DNA from: Tethya wilhelma | Lineage: Eukaryota > Porifera > Demospongiae > Tethyida > Tethyidae | Reading direction: 5' to 3' | DNA: 64,000 nucleotides | Assembly: GCA_964030475.1 (NCBI GenBank) | Contig: CAXIPT010000003.1 | Span: 1,232,369-1,296,368, forward strand | Made by a program: the position numbers and the translations under genes | Shown: positions 1 through 12,300 of the stretch, piece by piece | Numbering within the stretch: position 1 is the first letter of the stretch | Layout of the letters: each line of letters starts with the position of its first letter | Notes under the pieces: model-generated | Seen by the model: only the letters and a program-made list of their open reading frames with translations | The model's database searches: none | Told to the model about the DNA's origin: nothing

Positions 1-72
1 TTTTCCAGAAAGCACTGAAATTTCTCTCTGCTATCACCGTCTAACGCAGCTATTGCACAATTACAAGGCACT

Positions 73-1257
73 AGTTGTTGCGAGGGGTCCGAAACTCCCT
101 TGAAATCTCGTACGCTACCTGCTGAAATCTCGTTTGAAATCTTGAAATCTTTGGAAATCTTGCTTGAAATCTCGAAATCTTTGGTCTCAGGGAAATTTGA
201 AATCTCTGATTTGAGCACAAAGTTCGTAAACTTACCGCATACTTTTGTTTATGATTTGATCACGTGATCACCTGCTAACGTACGTACGTACGTACGTGGA
301 TACCGACACTATGAAGCAAAGTTCTGAAGCACTGAAGCAAAGTTCTCTGATTGCAAGTTAGCTCCAGATGGCGACAAAGAAAAAATGGAATAATCAGGAT
401 GTGTTCTTCTTGACAGAGAAACTGGTTGAAGTTTCAGGTCATTGCTAGCTACTGGCCAGTCTCTTGTCAGGACCGTCACCTCATGATGATGATATGGGGC
501 AGAACTTTTGCAATACCATTTACTGAGTTCTTTTTTTTCTGAAATTATCCACACACCTAACATGAAACAATTCACTACAATATGTCTACACATTGTACCA
601 TCTTTCTCCAAGAAGTCAGACTGTCTGATGTCCCCTGGCACAGAAAATGAATTGAAAATTTTTTGTACTCACACAGAAGCTGAGATATGCTTGGCTAATG
701 GGTCACACCTCAACCTTTCCTCATATATAGTGATTAAGTTAAAGCTGTACTATGATGTGTTTGTATTTATTTCAGTATGGATGTTTATGTGCATTAATTT
801 TATGTACAAGATGAGGTGACAGCAAAAATATGAACTTAAACATATAACAGTTATAATTTACAAGGCTGTTTTTTGATGTCTCATGTGTCTTGATATCAAG
901 TTATAAATCTTGAAATCGCCGAAATTTTGCGTGAAATCTTAAAATCTTACGTGAAATCTTGAAATCTTATGTGAAATCTTGAAATCTGTCATGAAATCTT
1001 GAAATCTGCTGTGAAATTTTCAAAGAAATCTCGCATGAAATCCTGAAATCTGTGTGAAATCTTGAAATCTCTATGTAAAATCTTGAAATCTCTATGTGAA
1101 ATCTTGAAATCTTTCGTGAAATCTGAAAATCTTGAAATCTCATGTGAAATCTGGAAATCTTTGAAATCTCGAGTGAAATCCTGAAATCTATTCCAAATCT
1201 TGAGATTTCGAAATCTCGTACAGCATTTTTAGGAGTTTCGGACCCCTCGAGTTGTTG
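73..1257. mobile_element. Non-autonomous hAT-like transposon with GAAATCT arrays
   Basis: An 18-bp inverted repeat (CGAGGGGTCCGAAACTCC at 81-98, its reverse complement at 1232-1249) bounds a 1.17-kb element. The 8-bp direct repeat AGTTGTTG flanks it at 73-80 and 1250-1257, the target-site length usual for hAT transposons. Both interior ends are filled with degenerate arrays of a GTGAAATCTTGAAATCT-like unit, at about 98-215 and 895-1215. No transposase is visible, so it would depend on an enzyme supplied elsewhere. The short open frames inside are not convincing genes. Confidence 0.85.
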
Positions 1258-2307
1258 GGAGGAGTTTCCTGGGTGGTGCCAAATAAACTAGCGCTTGAGT
1301 CGAAGAAACAAAGCTTAGCACTGCATGAGTAAAGCAGTCTGCAGCACTGTAATGTTTTTCTTTTCTTAATCTGCTACACANAGTTAGGTAAACAAAAAAC
1401 ATGCATAAAGACAAAATCCAAAAGCAATAACTTTTGGGAGATATAGCACTTTTGTCCACCATTAATAGAACAGTTTATAAACTTATTGTGGCTGTATACG
1501 TGAGCTACTGTACATGTAAGGCCCACACACAAGGAGATCTTCAACAATCTATAAAGAGTGTGAAAATAATGCATTATGTGAGCATGATATTGGTGATCTT
1601 AAATTTGGCAATTTAATTCTGCATGCTGCATTGTTCATATGCTCGTGCCCATGCATATAAACTGTTTGGCAATTTTTAATTTGGCGATTTGCAGAATAAA
1701 AGGACAAATTTACCCCCTTTACGGTATTGGAAAAATAATAGTCTTTTGACAGTATTGTTTACTAGTCTCTTTATAGTTTCCCAAAGAGGTATGGCTAATT
1801 CTTGTAACTTATGGAATCAAGACAGCAAACAACACTGTTTACATTATGGAAATTTATAATAGATGTTGTCGAACATTGTTATTATATGTGTAAGATCTGC
1901 ATGAATTGTAACTAATTGAGAACTCAAGTAAACTTTACATTGATTAAACACAATTTAAACAGTGTTGTAAAGCTCCCAAAGACTTTGTTCCTTCAATTTA
2001 TTGAGTTTTGTAACATAAACAAAATCTTACACACATAACAATTTTTAAATAACAACTGCATCCCAAAGCTTATCACAAAATTTGTAAGAACAATAATTAA
2101 GGTTTAAATTGATATATTATAGTATGCGTTTAAAAATCTTTGTTGTTACGTATAATATAGTAGATTCACATCCTGATAAGCTTCATAACATTTTTTCCTC
2201 AAAAGGTTTCTTGTAAATATTTAAGGGTTAGTTTAAATAAAAAGAGATTATAGCTAACTTAGTTCAAGGTTTGCTATATACATAATATAATTATATAAGA
2301 CAAAGTT
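1258..2307. other. AT-rich intergenic stretch, no gene seen
   Basis: There is no credible coding region. The stretch is strongly AT-rich, has one N at 1381, and holds TTTGGCAATTT-type fragments near 1605-1695 like those at 3590-3620 and 3800-4050, probably decayed small transposons. TATA-like sequence at about 2275-2300 lies just before the secreted-protein start at 2308 and could be its promoter. Confidence 0.5.
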
Positions 2308-3056
2308 ATGGGTAATCAACCATTATACTACATGATTATATTATGTGCTACATTTGTAGCATGCAATACATCAATGGAGAAGGATGAAATTGAAAGAAAC
2401 TATACTGGAGAAAAAGATTTCCTTACAATTACTCCAAATAGGACACATTGCCCAGTCCAGTGCTACACTTTGAGAGACCTAAAGTTTTTTGGTGAGATTA
2501 AACCACAAGAAGTTCAGTGGTTAGAAATTTTCTTCTTACCAGGTATTTATGTTATAGATTATCCATTGTATTCAATGAGTATTAGTGGACTGTTCTACCT
2601 CAAACTATCAGGATCAATAGATACTGGCAAAGTTCTAACCACAATGACCTTTAATTTACATGATAATCAATATACGGACATATCAGCTTTTTCCTTTGTA
2701 TTCACCAGAATATATACAGGCCTAGGTCCACGTGCAAACCTTTTAAGGTTTCAATTGAATATTCATTCGATTGAACAAAAATTAATCATTAAAAACATTT
2801 CTATGAACTTTCAAAGAATTGAATTCCTAGTTGAAAACTGTAACATTGTAAATATCACAAATTTTAATATGGTGCCCAGTGACACAAATCTGGGTCAATT
2901 AATACATAACTTTAATTTAAAACTCTTAAACAATAAGATAGTTGTGATAAGTAACAGTATAAGTGGACCGATCAGCATGCAACACAACACAGTAAAAATT
3001 CAAGGTTATGTACAAATCAGTAATAATAGAGGATCTGGTGAGGCACTGTCAATCAC
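2308..3056 (+). CDS. Secreted or membrane protein of unknown function, 3' truncated
   Basis: An ATG opens a frame of about 250 residues. It begins with a typical signal peptide (hydrophobic YYMIILCATFVAC after a short N-terminus) and continues as an Asn-, Ile- and Ser-rich chain with several N-glycosylation sequons and paired cysteines (HCPVQC). The alternating hydrophobic pattern and the late motif ISNNRGSGEALSI suggest a beta-helix-like extracellular protein; that is inference, and I do not recognise a named family. The frame meets an N at 3057, after which an unrelated exon (ANK-A exon 1) starts, so the true 3' part is missing. Base composition is clearly more AT-rich than the next exon. 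Confidence 0.55.
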
Positions 3057-3083
3057 NGAGAAAATTTTTCCTGTTTTTTTTTA

Positions 3084-3351
3084 ACGTTTGACATCGCTAC
3101 CATTAGCCCCGAGCAGTGGCGCGCGGTAACGGGTTCTCTGAACGCCGGGAAAGGATCACCGCTGAGACCCCGACCCAGTCTCAAGTCCTCTTCTATTAGT
3201 GACCTTCCACCTCCTCCATCTAGCGACTGGAAGGGCTACTACCCTGCCATGGTATTACTGTGTATACCACTGCTATACAGAGTGTATTGGGCTAGCATGA
3301 TGTACCTGGTCAATGGCCCAGGAGCTATAAATTGTTACATCACTGATACAG
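3084..3351 (+). CDS. ANK-A exon 1 (Pro-rich N-terminus, membrane segment 1)
   Basis: The frame encodes EQWRAVTGSLNAGKG, then SDLPPPPSSDWKGYY, then a hydrophobic stretch MVLLCIPLLYRVYWASMMYL, and stops at donor CAG|GTAGGC in phase 1. The same exon occurs at 20224-19951 and, broken by a transposon, at 40489-39541. Both of those start with ATG about six codons before EQWRA. Here the ATG position is lost; the frame stays open leftwards only to the N at 3057. The 3' end also differs from the paralogs, with a shorter, divergent tail after NGPGA. Confidence 0.65.
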
Positions 3352-6300
3352 GTAGGCATACCAAAAAAAACGCTGTGTCTAGAGCGCCGGCAGTCCGTAT
3401 ACTTTCCTATTGCTTTTGTATTGCAGAGTTACGTAATATACAGTATCCGGATTCTGCCGGTGCTGTATAAAAAGAACCGGCACCATTGACTGCAATATAT
3501 TTAGCTTTAGTTTACGGAGCCGGTCCATTGAAAAATTCTGAATCAAAAGAAATACTGCATCAATTGCATTAACTTTGAAATATTGATTGGCGAATTTAAG
3601 TTTGACAATTTGCAATTGTGTGTGCCTCCATTAATTTTGTGTACGGTAGCCAAAAGTTAACTGATATTGGACTAGTAGTTAAACTTGACAATTTGGACTT
3701 TGACCATTCAATAAACCATCAAACTCATTAAAATGCTCCACCATTTATTACAATAAAGAAAGGGATCGATCTGGTATATTAGATTGTTTTCTCGTGCGGG
3801 GAATTGTATAGCGGGTAAATTTGGCGAGCTTAAAATTTGGCAAATCCAGTTCCAAGCTCAATTTCGGAGATGAAAACATGCTCTAGTTACAAACAACAAA
3901 CCTTGCGAGCTTTCAGAGTGCAGTAGTAGGACAGTAGAGAGTCTTTTAGTGCTAGTGCTAAAAACTGCTAAAGCTAGTGCTACCTGCACGTGGTTTCTGT
4001 TTTTGAATTGGTAATGGTTGTCACAATTCGCCAAATTTAATTCTCACCAAGTTGGACACACCCATTAGTGGGCGGAAGTGGTTAAGAACAGCTGCACATC
4101 AGTAGTTCAACCACTTCTGCCCACCAATGGGCATGTCCAACGTCATAGCGCATCATATCCACTAATTTTGGGTGCTCATTATCTAATCCCTGCGCATGTG
4201 AAAACCATCTATAATATAGTGTAACAAGGGATCAAAACTGATTACTATACTAGTTAACTCAAAATCATCTTCCATAGCCTGGTTTTCTTCACAGAGCAAC
4301 ATGCCCCAATCAGCTGCTCTTCAATACCATGTCGCACGGTATTGATTATGGAAACGATCTGTCATCGTCATGTTTTAGTTAAGGCCTCCATGGCACCCTA
4401 TAGCATAGCTGCTAGCACTGCATATGCTCCTGAATGGCTGTTCATTAATTCTTCAAACAGTTCCACTTCAAAACGCCACTTTTCATTGATTTTCTTTAGC
4501 AGTTACTAACGCACATGGCCCAAATGATCAATTAGCTAGCTACAGAGCAATAAATAAATCATGTTTTGCTTTGATTTCATGCACATGTCCCAGGCTGTGG
4601 CCAAAATTCTTGACCTCGATCTATGACAAGTTTTGCATGTCGATATACATGATAGTTTAGACCAGACCCCTTTTCCCACATTAATCATGCAGCAGTGTCC
4701 AGCTGTAAGGCCTAAGGTCTGCATTAATTACAGTAACTATGCGAGGCTCAATGACATACTGACAATAATAATTATTACATGTGTCCACTCCCACATTGTA
4801 GCTAATTGTCAAGGATTGCAGACTGCTGCAGCTGGTGTCGATTCTTCTTTCATTAATCTGTTGTGTCAACCACTGTTTTCTGCTCTGACTGTCCTCCTCT
4901 ATGTTGCCATGGTGATAACAGTGGTGTTCTTTGGTGTTGAAAAACACAGGAGTTCAAGACTCAAAGACAACCATCACTGGATGCTGACTCAGCAGCTACA
5001 TCATCTGGATCTATTCTGGTTGACCTTTGGACCTGACTGTGAGGTCATTTATGATCCAGAGACTAGCAACGTGTATGCTACCCTGACAATGAAGGACTTG
5101 AACTCCACAGAATGTAAGTGCATTGTTACAGTAATGCTCAAAGATGTCGTTTACATGCAATAATTATGTATAGGTACATAATGTGTTTGTATTCCCTGTA
5201 CTTCAATTATGCATGCTACCCTGCAAGTGTGCCATTATGTGTGCTGAGTAAATACAAATCGTTCAGGTTTGACCTATAGCTACTTGAGTTACTAATCCAA
5301 TTGCATTATTCCAGTACCTCTCAAAATAAAGCCGTTTTCTGTCCCGTTTCATAGTGTACACAGTGCACTCAGACTTACCTGACTACTTCAATAGTACTCC
5401 TTTAAAGAACTGTGTCACTATATGCGCTGTTTTGTTGCCGAAAATAAAATGCTTGATGTTTTGCGATAATTTTTGTTGACAAACATTCCGTACCCAGACC
5501 GTGCTAGAAACAAACTTATCATGTAAAACAGAGAGTCATAGTGTGTAGTAATTTGTCCTGTAGTATTACTCATGTGTGTCTATCTCTATCTCTCAGACTA
5601 GCATTCACCTGTCTAATCACACAATGTCATGTTTCTTGTGCTGTACACATGCATCATGCATTTATGTATTTCACCATTATGCACATCACATTTTACACAT
5701 GCAGTCATTTTTCAGTCTAATAGGTAGAGTTCTTTTGTTGTTGCCATTTGTTTTAGTTCAATATAATAATTATATCGACCTGAGAAACTTAAGTTTGGCT
5801 TAACCGCTAATAATGATTAATCCCTGTGCATTAAAAGCTCTAGCCAACAGTATACACATGTGATACTGCCGTACTTGAATGACCGTATTGTACTCTGAGT
5901 GTCTGTGTATTATACTTGTGTTAAATTTATGCATTCGTTTACCATAATATTATTAATTACAATATATTATTTCTTCTGGTCCTATTGACTATATCCATAC
6001 AGTTGTCTTGAGGTATGTTTGTACCTCATCATGTTCCTCTGTGAAACGAGATGACCAGACTCCTCCCACTGCCTGTAATCTCATGATGGTAGTGGTCTCA
6101 TTCTTCCTCCAGCTGTCCTCTCTAGTGCTACTGGCAATGCTCCTCCTACTAGCTGGAGATGTGGAGAGAAACCCTGGACCCTTTCATGGTGAGGAAAATA
6201 TAGCAATGTATGTGCATTGACAATTTTTTGTTGATCACCAATTTTTAAGCTTTAATTGGTTGCTATAATAGAATTTACATCAATCTGATGATAGACTATA

Positions 6301-9300
6301 TGTAACCTTCATGTCTTCTAGGTTTGGAGTTGGCAAAATTGACTACAGAACTGGCCCCAGCTAAAGACAAGTGGCATGAAATTGGAGTTCAATTGGAAAT
6401 TCCACTTCCTCACCTCAGTTCTATTGAAGACATGTTTCCATCTGTTGATCGTCGACTGAGTGAGATGCTGGGATACTGGTTGGATGGCAACACCAAGACA
6501 CCAATCTGTTGGGAGTCCATTTTAGATTGTTTAAGAGCATCTACTGTTAGCAAGAAAGGCCTAGCAGAAGAACTACAACAGAAATACTGTCATGGTCAAT
6601 TAAAGGACACCAGAGAACCTATTGGTTAGTAAAACTGGATACATTAACTATAATTATTCCAATTCCAATTAAGAGGGCAGGCTTCATCCAAGCATGCACT
6701 TGTTTTTGTATGCAGGTTCAGCTAGGAAAAGATCCAGACCATCATCCACTCACTTTCCTGAAGAAGTTGATGACAAAGAGAACCTACTTTATGGTGATGG
6801 TGTGCAATCTAAAGAAGAACATGTGCAGGCTCCTCAAAATGGTAATAAAATCTAACTTGTGATCCATGTATGCATGACAATGTTAACACAAATTGATAAA
6901 AGAAAATTCTATTTTATTAATGAGCCTATACAGCTGCTCTGTATAGCTAAGTACTAAAGTCCATCTGGTTCGAGAATGCTGCCAGAAGTGAAATAATGAT
7001 ATTCATGCAATACTTTTCTTACTAGACAAATATAGCTAACTTTTGACTGGTTAAGGTGTAGGAAGCTGGAAAGCATGCTTAGAGCGATGAAGTGAATTCT
7101 GAAGGTACAGCCGATATTAATTCAAAAGGCTAAGCACTTGGCTATACTTATACCAAAGAACATGCAGTTATTGTGCCATTCAAAAAGCTTAAAAGGTGGA
7201 ATGAGTTATAGCAAACCTACAAGTCTAAGATTTCTTGCTTCTTTTTTTGCGTGCTAATGGCCCTAAGACTTTTTTTTCAAAATCACTTTTTGTTAGCAGG
7301 ATTTTTGGCCTCTCGTAATACTGTTAAGACTCAGAAGTCAATAAAAATTTTTACTTAGTTGTTGAAGATAAAATGTCCAGACAACCTATATCTGCTTGTC
7401 TTCCCGGCAAAGACGTGCGTTAGTGTGCCCATGCACGCATTTTGTGAACAAGATTTGTAACGTAAGGCACTAGAGAAGTTTTACCAGCTAGGCCTTCCAC
7501 TCCTTTGCGGATCCCCATACATATTTTTTGGGAAGGCCTGGGTATGAGGTTATAGAAATTCTGCAGGGCCCATAATTATGGTATAAAATAGGTACATGCA
7601 GATTTTCTATTACTCATGAATTATTCATATCCACATTGTAAATCTTATACCATGCAGAGGAGGTTGGACACGCATCACGTGCATGCCGATCTATGGAATA
7701 TTGCTCTCGTGTTGCTCTCGATTGTTTCTAAACATGCAAATCGGAGAAATAGAAGTGGTAGAGCTGCGTGAGGAGATTATATGCTCATCCTTAAGGTTAC
7801 AGGGTACATTCTGTTATCATGAATATTTAATGAGCAAGGATAAAAAGTTTCTTTTTGGCAAATTACTGCAACAGCTTAGACAGATATTCTTTTTAACTTT
7901 CATTCATGCAGGCCTAAACAGCGAAAAGGCAGCCTCAGCAGGCTTACTATACACTCAGAGATACCAACAGAAAGAGTATAGCCAAAAATTTTTGGCGTCA
8001 GTTTATTTCAAGAGGCAACGTTCTAGATCAAGTATGGAAGCATTAGACGCTTATTTCCAACTCTCTGCAGGGCCAGATCTATTCGGTTGGCTTCTCTTTC
8101 TTATAGTATGAAAAAAATGGTAGCTCAAACTTCTTGTCGTGATTCTGCAGCAGAAGCGAAGACAAAAGCTGCCGTTTTTCTTTCGTTGAACGTGCTGTCA
8201 AATTTCTTTATAGATCTGGCCCTGCCCACATACGATCCCGTTAAAAAGAGCCACTTTATACGGTCACACGCGGAATACTTTGGAAAAAAAACTGACGCCA
8301 AAAAATCATGCCAACGGTTTTGCACAAGTTGCAGTTTGCTCAGCAGTAGAATAACTACGCGTGCTCATTAACATATCCATGAGCAAACAGTAGCCTGTAA
8401 CCTTAAAGATATTTCTACTTGCAAATTGAAAAAATGTTGCAACCCCCTTTTTTTTGACGTACGGTTTCATTGTGTTCATGACTTTCTGCAGCTCTGCACG
8501 TCACAAGAGCTGCTGCTCTGGATAGATTTTCGTTCATTGCAATGGCAAGAAAGAGCTAAAACAGTTACTCAAGAATTAATGCTAACTTAATTGCTTTTAT
8601 GATGTAATTATTATGCTTGTCCAACTTCCTTTGCCCTTATATACGTAACCTTATTGAAATTTTGAAACGGGTTGGATATTTAGAAAGTTTTTCTAGAAGC
8701 ATTCTCAAACCAGATCCATGGACTTTAAAATAATTAGCCTCTGTATCCTATACATAGCTTATTTCAAATGGAAATTTTTGTGAGTGAGGATCTCTGAAAT
8801 AGAAAGCTGAATTAGTGAATTATTGCACCATTATGATAAATTCGTTGCATTTCTATTGTTCATGCAGCTTGTGCTAGTTTGAATGTTACTGCCAGAACTG
8901 GTGAATCTGATCAACATTTTCCAGTCTCCAAAAGGCAAAAATACTCATTTCCGTACCTTGCATTAAGCGATGAAGAAATGAAGAAGCAAGAAGCAAGATT
9001 AGTCAAAGAGTTTGATCATATCACAGGACTCTTCAGAGATCTTGTAGATTTTACGATAGACTCAATGGAAGAACGAAAGCTAAGCGGCGTTGATATATCA
9101 TCATTCGTTCATCAGTATGACACATGGGAACCAATTTATACCAATCTTCGTTCGAACCACCCCCCAACCAACTCAGAGTTTCAAGATGAATTTGCTAAGC
9201 TGAAGAGTGTGAAATCCACTGAGTTATTTTTGGCAAAGGAAATAATAAGCAAGTATTCTTCCTTCTTTAACTATCACATAGTTAAAACTATAATCAATGG

Positions 9301-12300
9301 CCTTGTCAGGAAATACGAAATTACTGAATTAAAGGAAAAATTAGAAAGTTATGAAGAAGAGTTTAGAAAATATGCCAAGCGTTCAGTTTTTGAGTGTCCA
9401 GATATTGGAGTAGGTGGAGCTGATGGTTGGTCTCCCTTTCTTGTCAAAGTTCACCACAAAGGGTTTGAAAGATGTTCATTACTCAATGTGCAACGATTTC
9501 TAAATGACGTTGCTGAAATCATTTCATGTGATTTGCTCATACTAGACTCTATCGTACCAGGCTGTTTAGAACTAGCACTCCAAACACCACCACAAATGTA
9601 TCACAAAATATTCCCTCTCTCCTCTCAACAAGAAGAAGGTCTAGCAGCTCTTGGAGTTATTAAAATCTCTGCTGGTACCTACCAGTATCCTCCTAGCCAC
9701 CAGGATGAGGATCATGATGATGATGACCATAAGCCAGATGATGGACCAGATGGTGATGCTCCTAGTGAATCAGGGATCAGCACTGATATTCTTAGTACAA
9801 GAACTGCTCTGACGGATCGTGAGCTATCACAGTCAAAACAGGTATACCATCATCATTATAGTGGGAAAGTTTTGTTTCATCAAACATTTTGCATTATAAT
9901 TAGCTTTTGCTGATGAGCTATGCAATGCCAATACATTATAATATATAATATACAGAAAATTTCACAGATTGATCGACTTTTGTGAATGGATCGTGATCCA
10001 CGAAAACTATATGAATTTAAAAGTTATCGACCCTGCAAAACTTTTCCACTAAATTAATATAATAACTTCATTCACATCAGATTCTCTGATAAAATTGTGT
10101 TAACATGCAAGGCATTAATTGCATTTATTTTTTATACAGGATGTAGGTCACCGTGTTTACATGGACAATCCTTACGAGTTTGACTTTGAACTTAAACGTC
10201 ACAACCAGAAACAACCTGATGGAGAAGAGAATGCCACTCGTGGAACTACTACTCCATTACATATAGCAGCTGTTCATGGAAAACTAGATCAGGTTAGAAT
10301 CCTAATGGATACTCAAGATGCCTCATTCAATCCATTGCAAAAGGATCATTCTGGAAACACAGCTCTTCATTGTGCTGTTCAAGGTCATCACCTTGATGTT
10401 CTGAAGTATTTCATTGAAACTAAACAGTATAATCCCACAGTCTTAAACTCATTTGGTGAAACTCCACTGCACCTAGCAGCTCGGCTTGGACACCTCGATA
10501 TTGTGGAATACCTAATTTCTGATCAAGGAGTTGATCCAATGTGTGAGGATAACATTATATGTATCACTCCTCTACATGCTGCCTGTATAGGTGGAAATCT
10601 TAAAACAGTTGAGTTCCTAGTTAAAGAGTTTGAGAAGTACCTTCCTGTCAACCAAATTATGATCAGTGATATGACAAAAGATGAGCTCACTCCTCTTCAC
10701 AGTGCTGCACTAAATGGTCACACTGACATTGTGAAGTTCATCATTACAGAATTAAACTGTGATCCTAACATTCCTGGAAAAGATGGTCTCAAACCACTAC
10801 ATGGTGCAGCTTATGGTGGTCACGTGGATACAATGAAGTACTTGATTGACATTGCAAAATGCAACCCTTCACAAGAGAATACTAATTTAGTTACACCTCT
10901 TCACTATGCTGCTGTGTATGGACACTTGAAAGCTATCAAATTACTATTGGACAGAGGTTGTGATCCATTTTGCCGAAATATTGATGGTAACACCCCTCTT
11001 CATCTTGCTGCACTCACGGGTCAATTGAATGTAGTGGAATTTTTCATCACAGAATTAGATTCTGATCCCGATATTCCAGGAGACAAAGGCCATACACCTC
11101 TTCACAATGCAGCTGAAGGTGGTCACGTGGATATAATGAAGTACTTGATTGACATTGCAAAATGTAACCCCTCGCAAGAGAATAATGATAAACTTACTCC
11201 TCTTCATGTTGCTGCTGCATATGGACAATTAGAAGCCATCAAATTGCTACTAGAGAAAGGTTGTAATCCATCTTGTAGAGATATTAACAGTAACACCCCT
11301 CTTCACCTAGCTGCACTCAATGATCACTTGAATGTAGTAGAATTTTTCATCAGAGAATTAAATTATGATCCTAATATTCAAGGAGCTGAAGGAGCTACAC
11401 CTCTTCATGGCGCAGCTCAAGGTGGTCATGTGAATATAATGAAGTACTTGATTGACATTGAAACCCCCTTTCAAAAGGAGTGTAATTGCATATATACTCC
11501 TCTTCATGTTGCTGCATTGCATGGACGGCTAGAAGCCATCAAATTACTAGTAGACAAAGGCTGTGATCCATATTGTAGAACTGCTGACAGTGACATGTTC
11601 ACCCCTCTTCACATAGCTGCTCTTAACGGTCGATTGAATGTAGTAGAATTTTTCATCCAAGAATTAAATTTTGATCCCAACATTCAAGGAGGTAAAGGGC
11701 ATACACCTCTTCATTGTGCAGCTGAAGGTGGTCATGTGGATACAATGAAGTACTTGATTGACATGGCAAAATGTGACCCCTCACAAAAGAAGAGTGATGG
11801 AGTTACTCCTCTTTACACTGCTGCTGCATGTGGACACTTAGAAGCCACCAAATTACTGCTGCACAAAGGTTGTGATCCGTATTGTAAAAGTGCTGACAGT
11901 GACATACACACCCCTTTTCACAATGCTGCATATAATGGTCAATTGAATGTAGTAGAATTTTTCATCAGAGAATTAAATTTTGATCCCAACATTCAAGGGA
12001 ACAAAGGACGTACACCTCTTCATTTAGTAGCTGAAGGTGGTCACGTGGATACAATAAAGTACTTAATTGACACTGCAAATTGTAACCCCTCACAAGAGGA
12101 TAATGATAAACTTACTCCTTTTCATATTGCTGTATTGCGTGGACAGCTAAATGCCATCAAATTGCTACTGGACAAAGGTTGCAATCCATTTTGTAAAACA
12201 GTTAAGAGTGACACCCCTCTTCACCTTGCTGCATTCATGGGTCACTTAAATGTAGTAAAATTCTTTATCACAGAATTAAATTTCGATCCCAACATTCAAG

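Noticed and set aside
895..1215. Regularly repeated GAAATCT units as a possible CRISPR-like array
   Set aside because: No unique spacers of fixed length, the host is an animal, and the array lies inside a transposon with clear ends.
6003..6188. A retrotransposon or virus as the source of the 2A motif
   Set aside because: No reverse transcriptase, capsid or polymerase frame is nearby, and the motif is in a proper spliced exon with the same flanks in three gene copies.
7683..8371. Open frames of 142 and 94 codons
   Set aside because: They fall on the two arms of a fold-back repeat in an intron, with no resemblance to known proteins.
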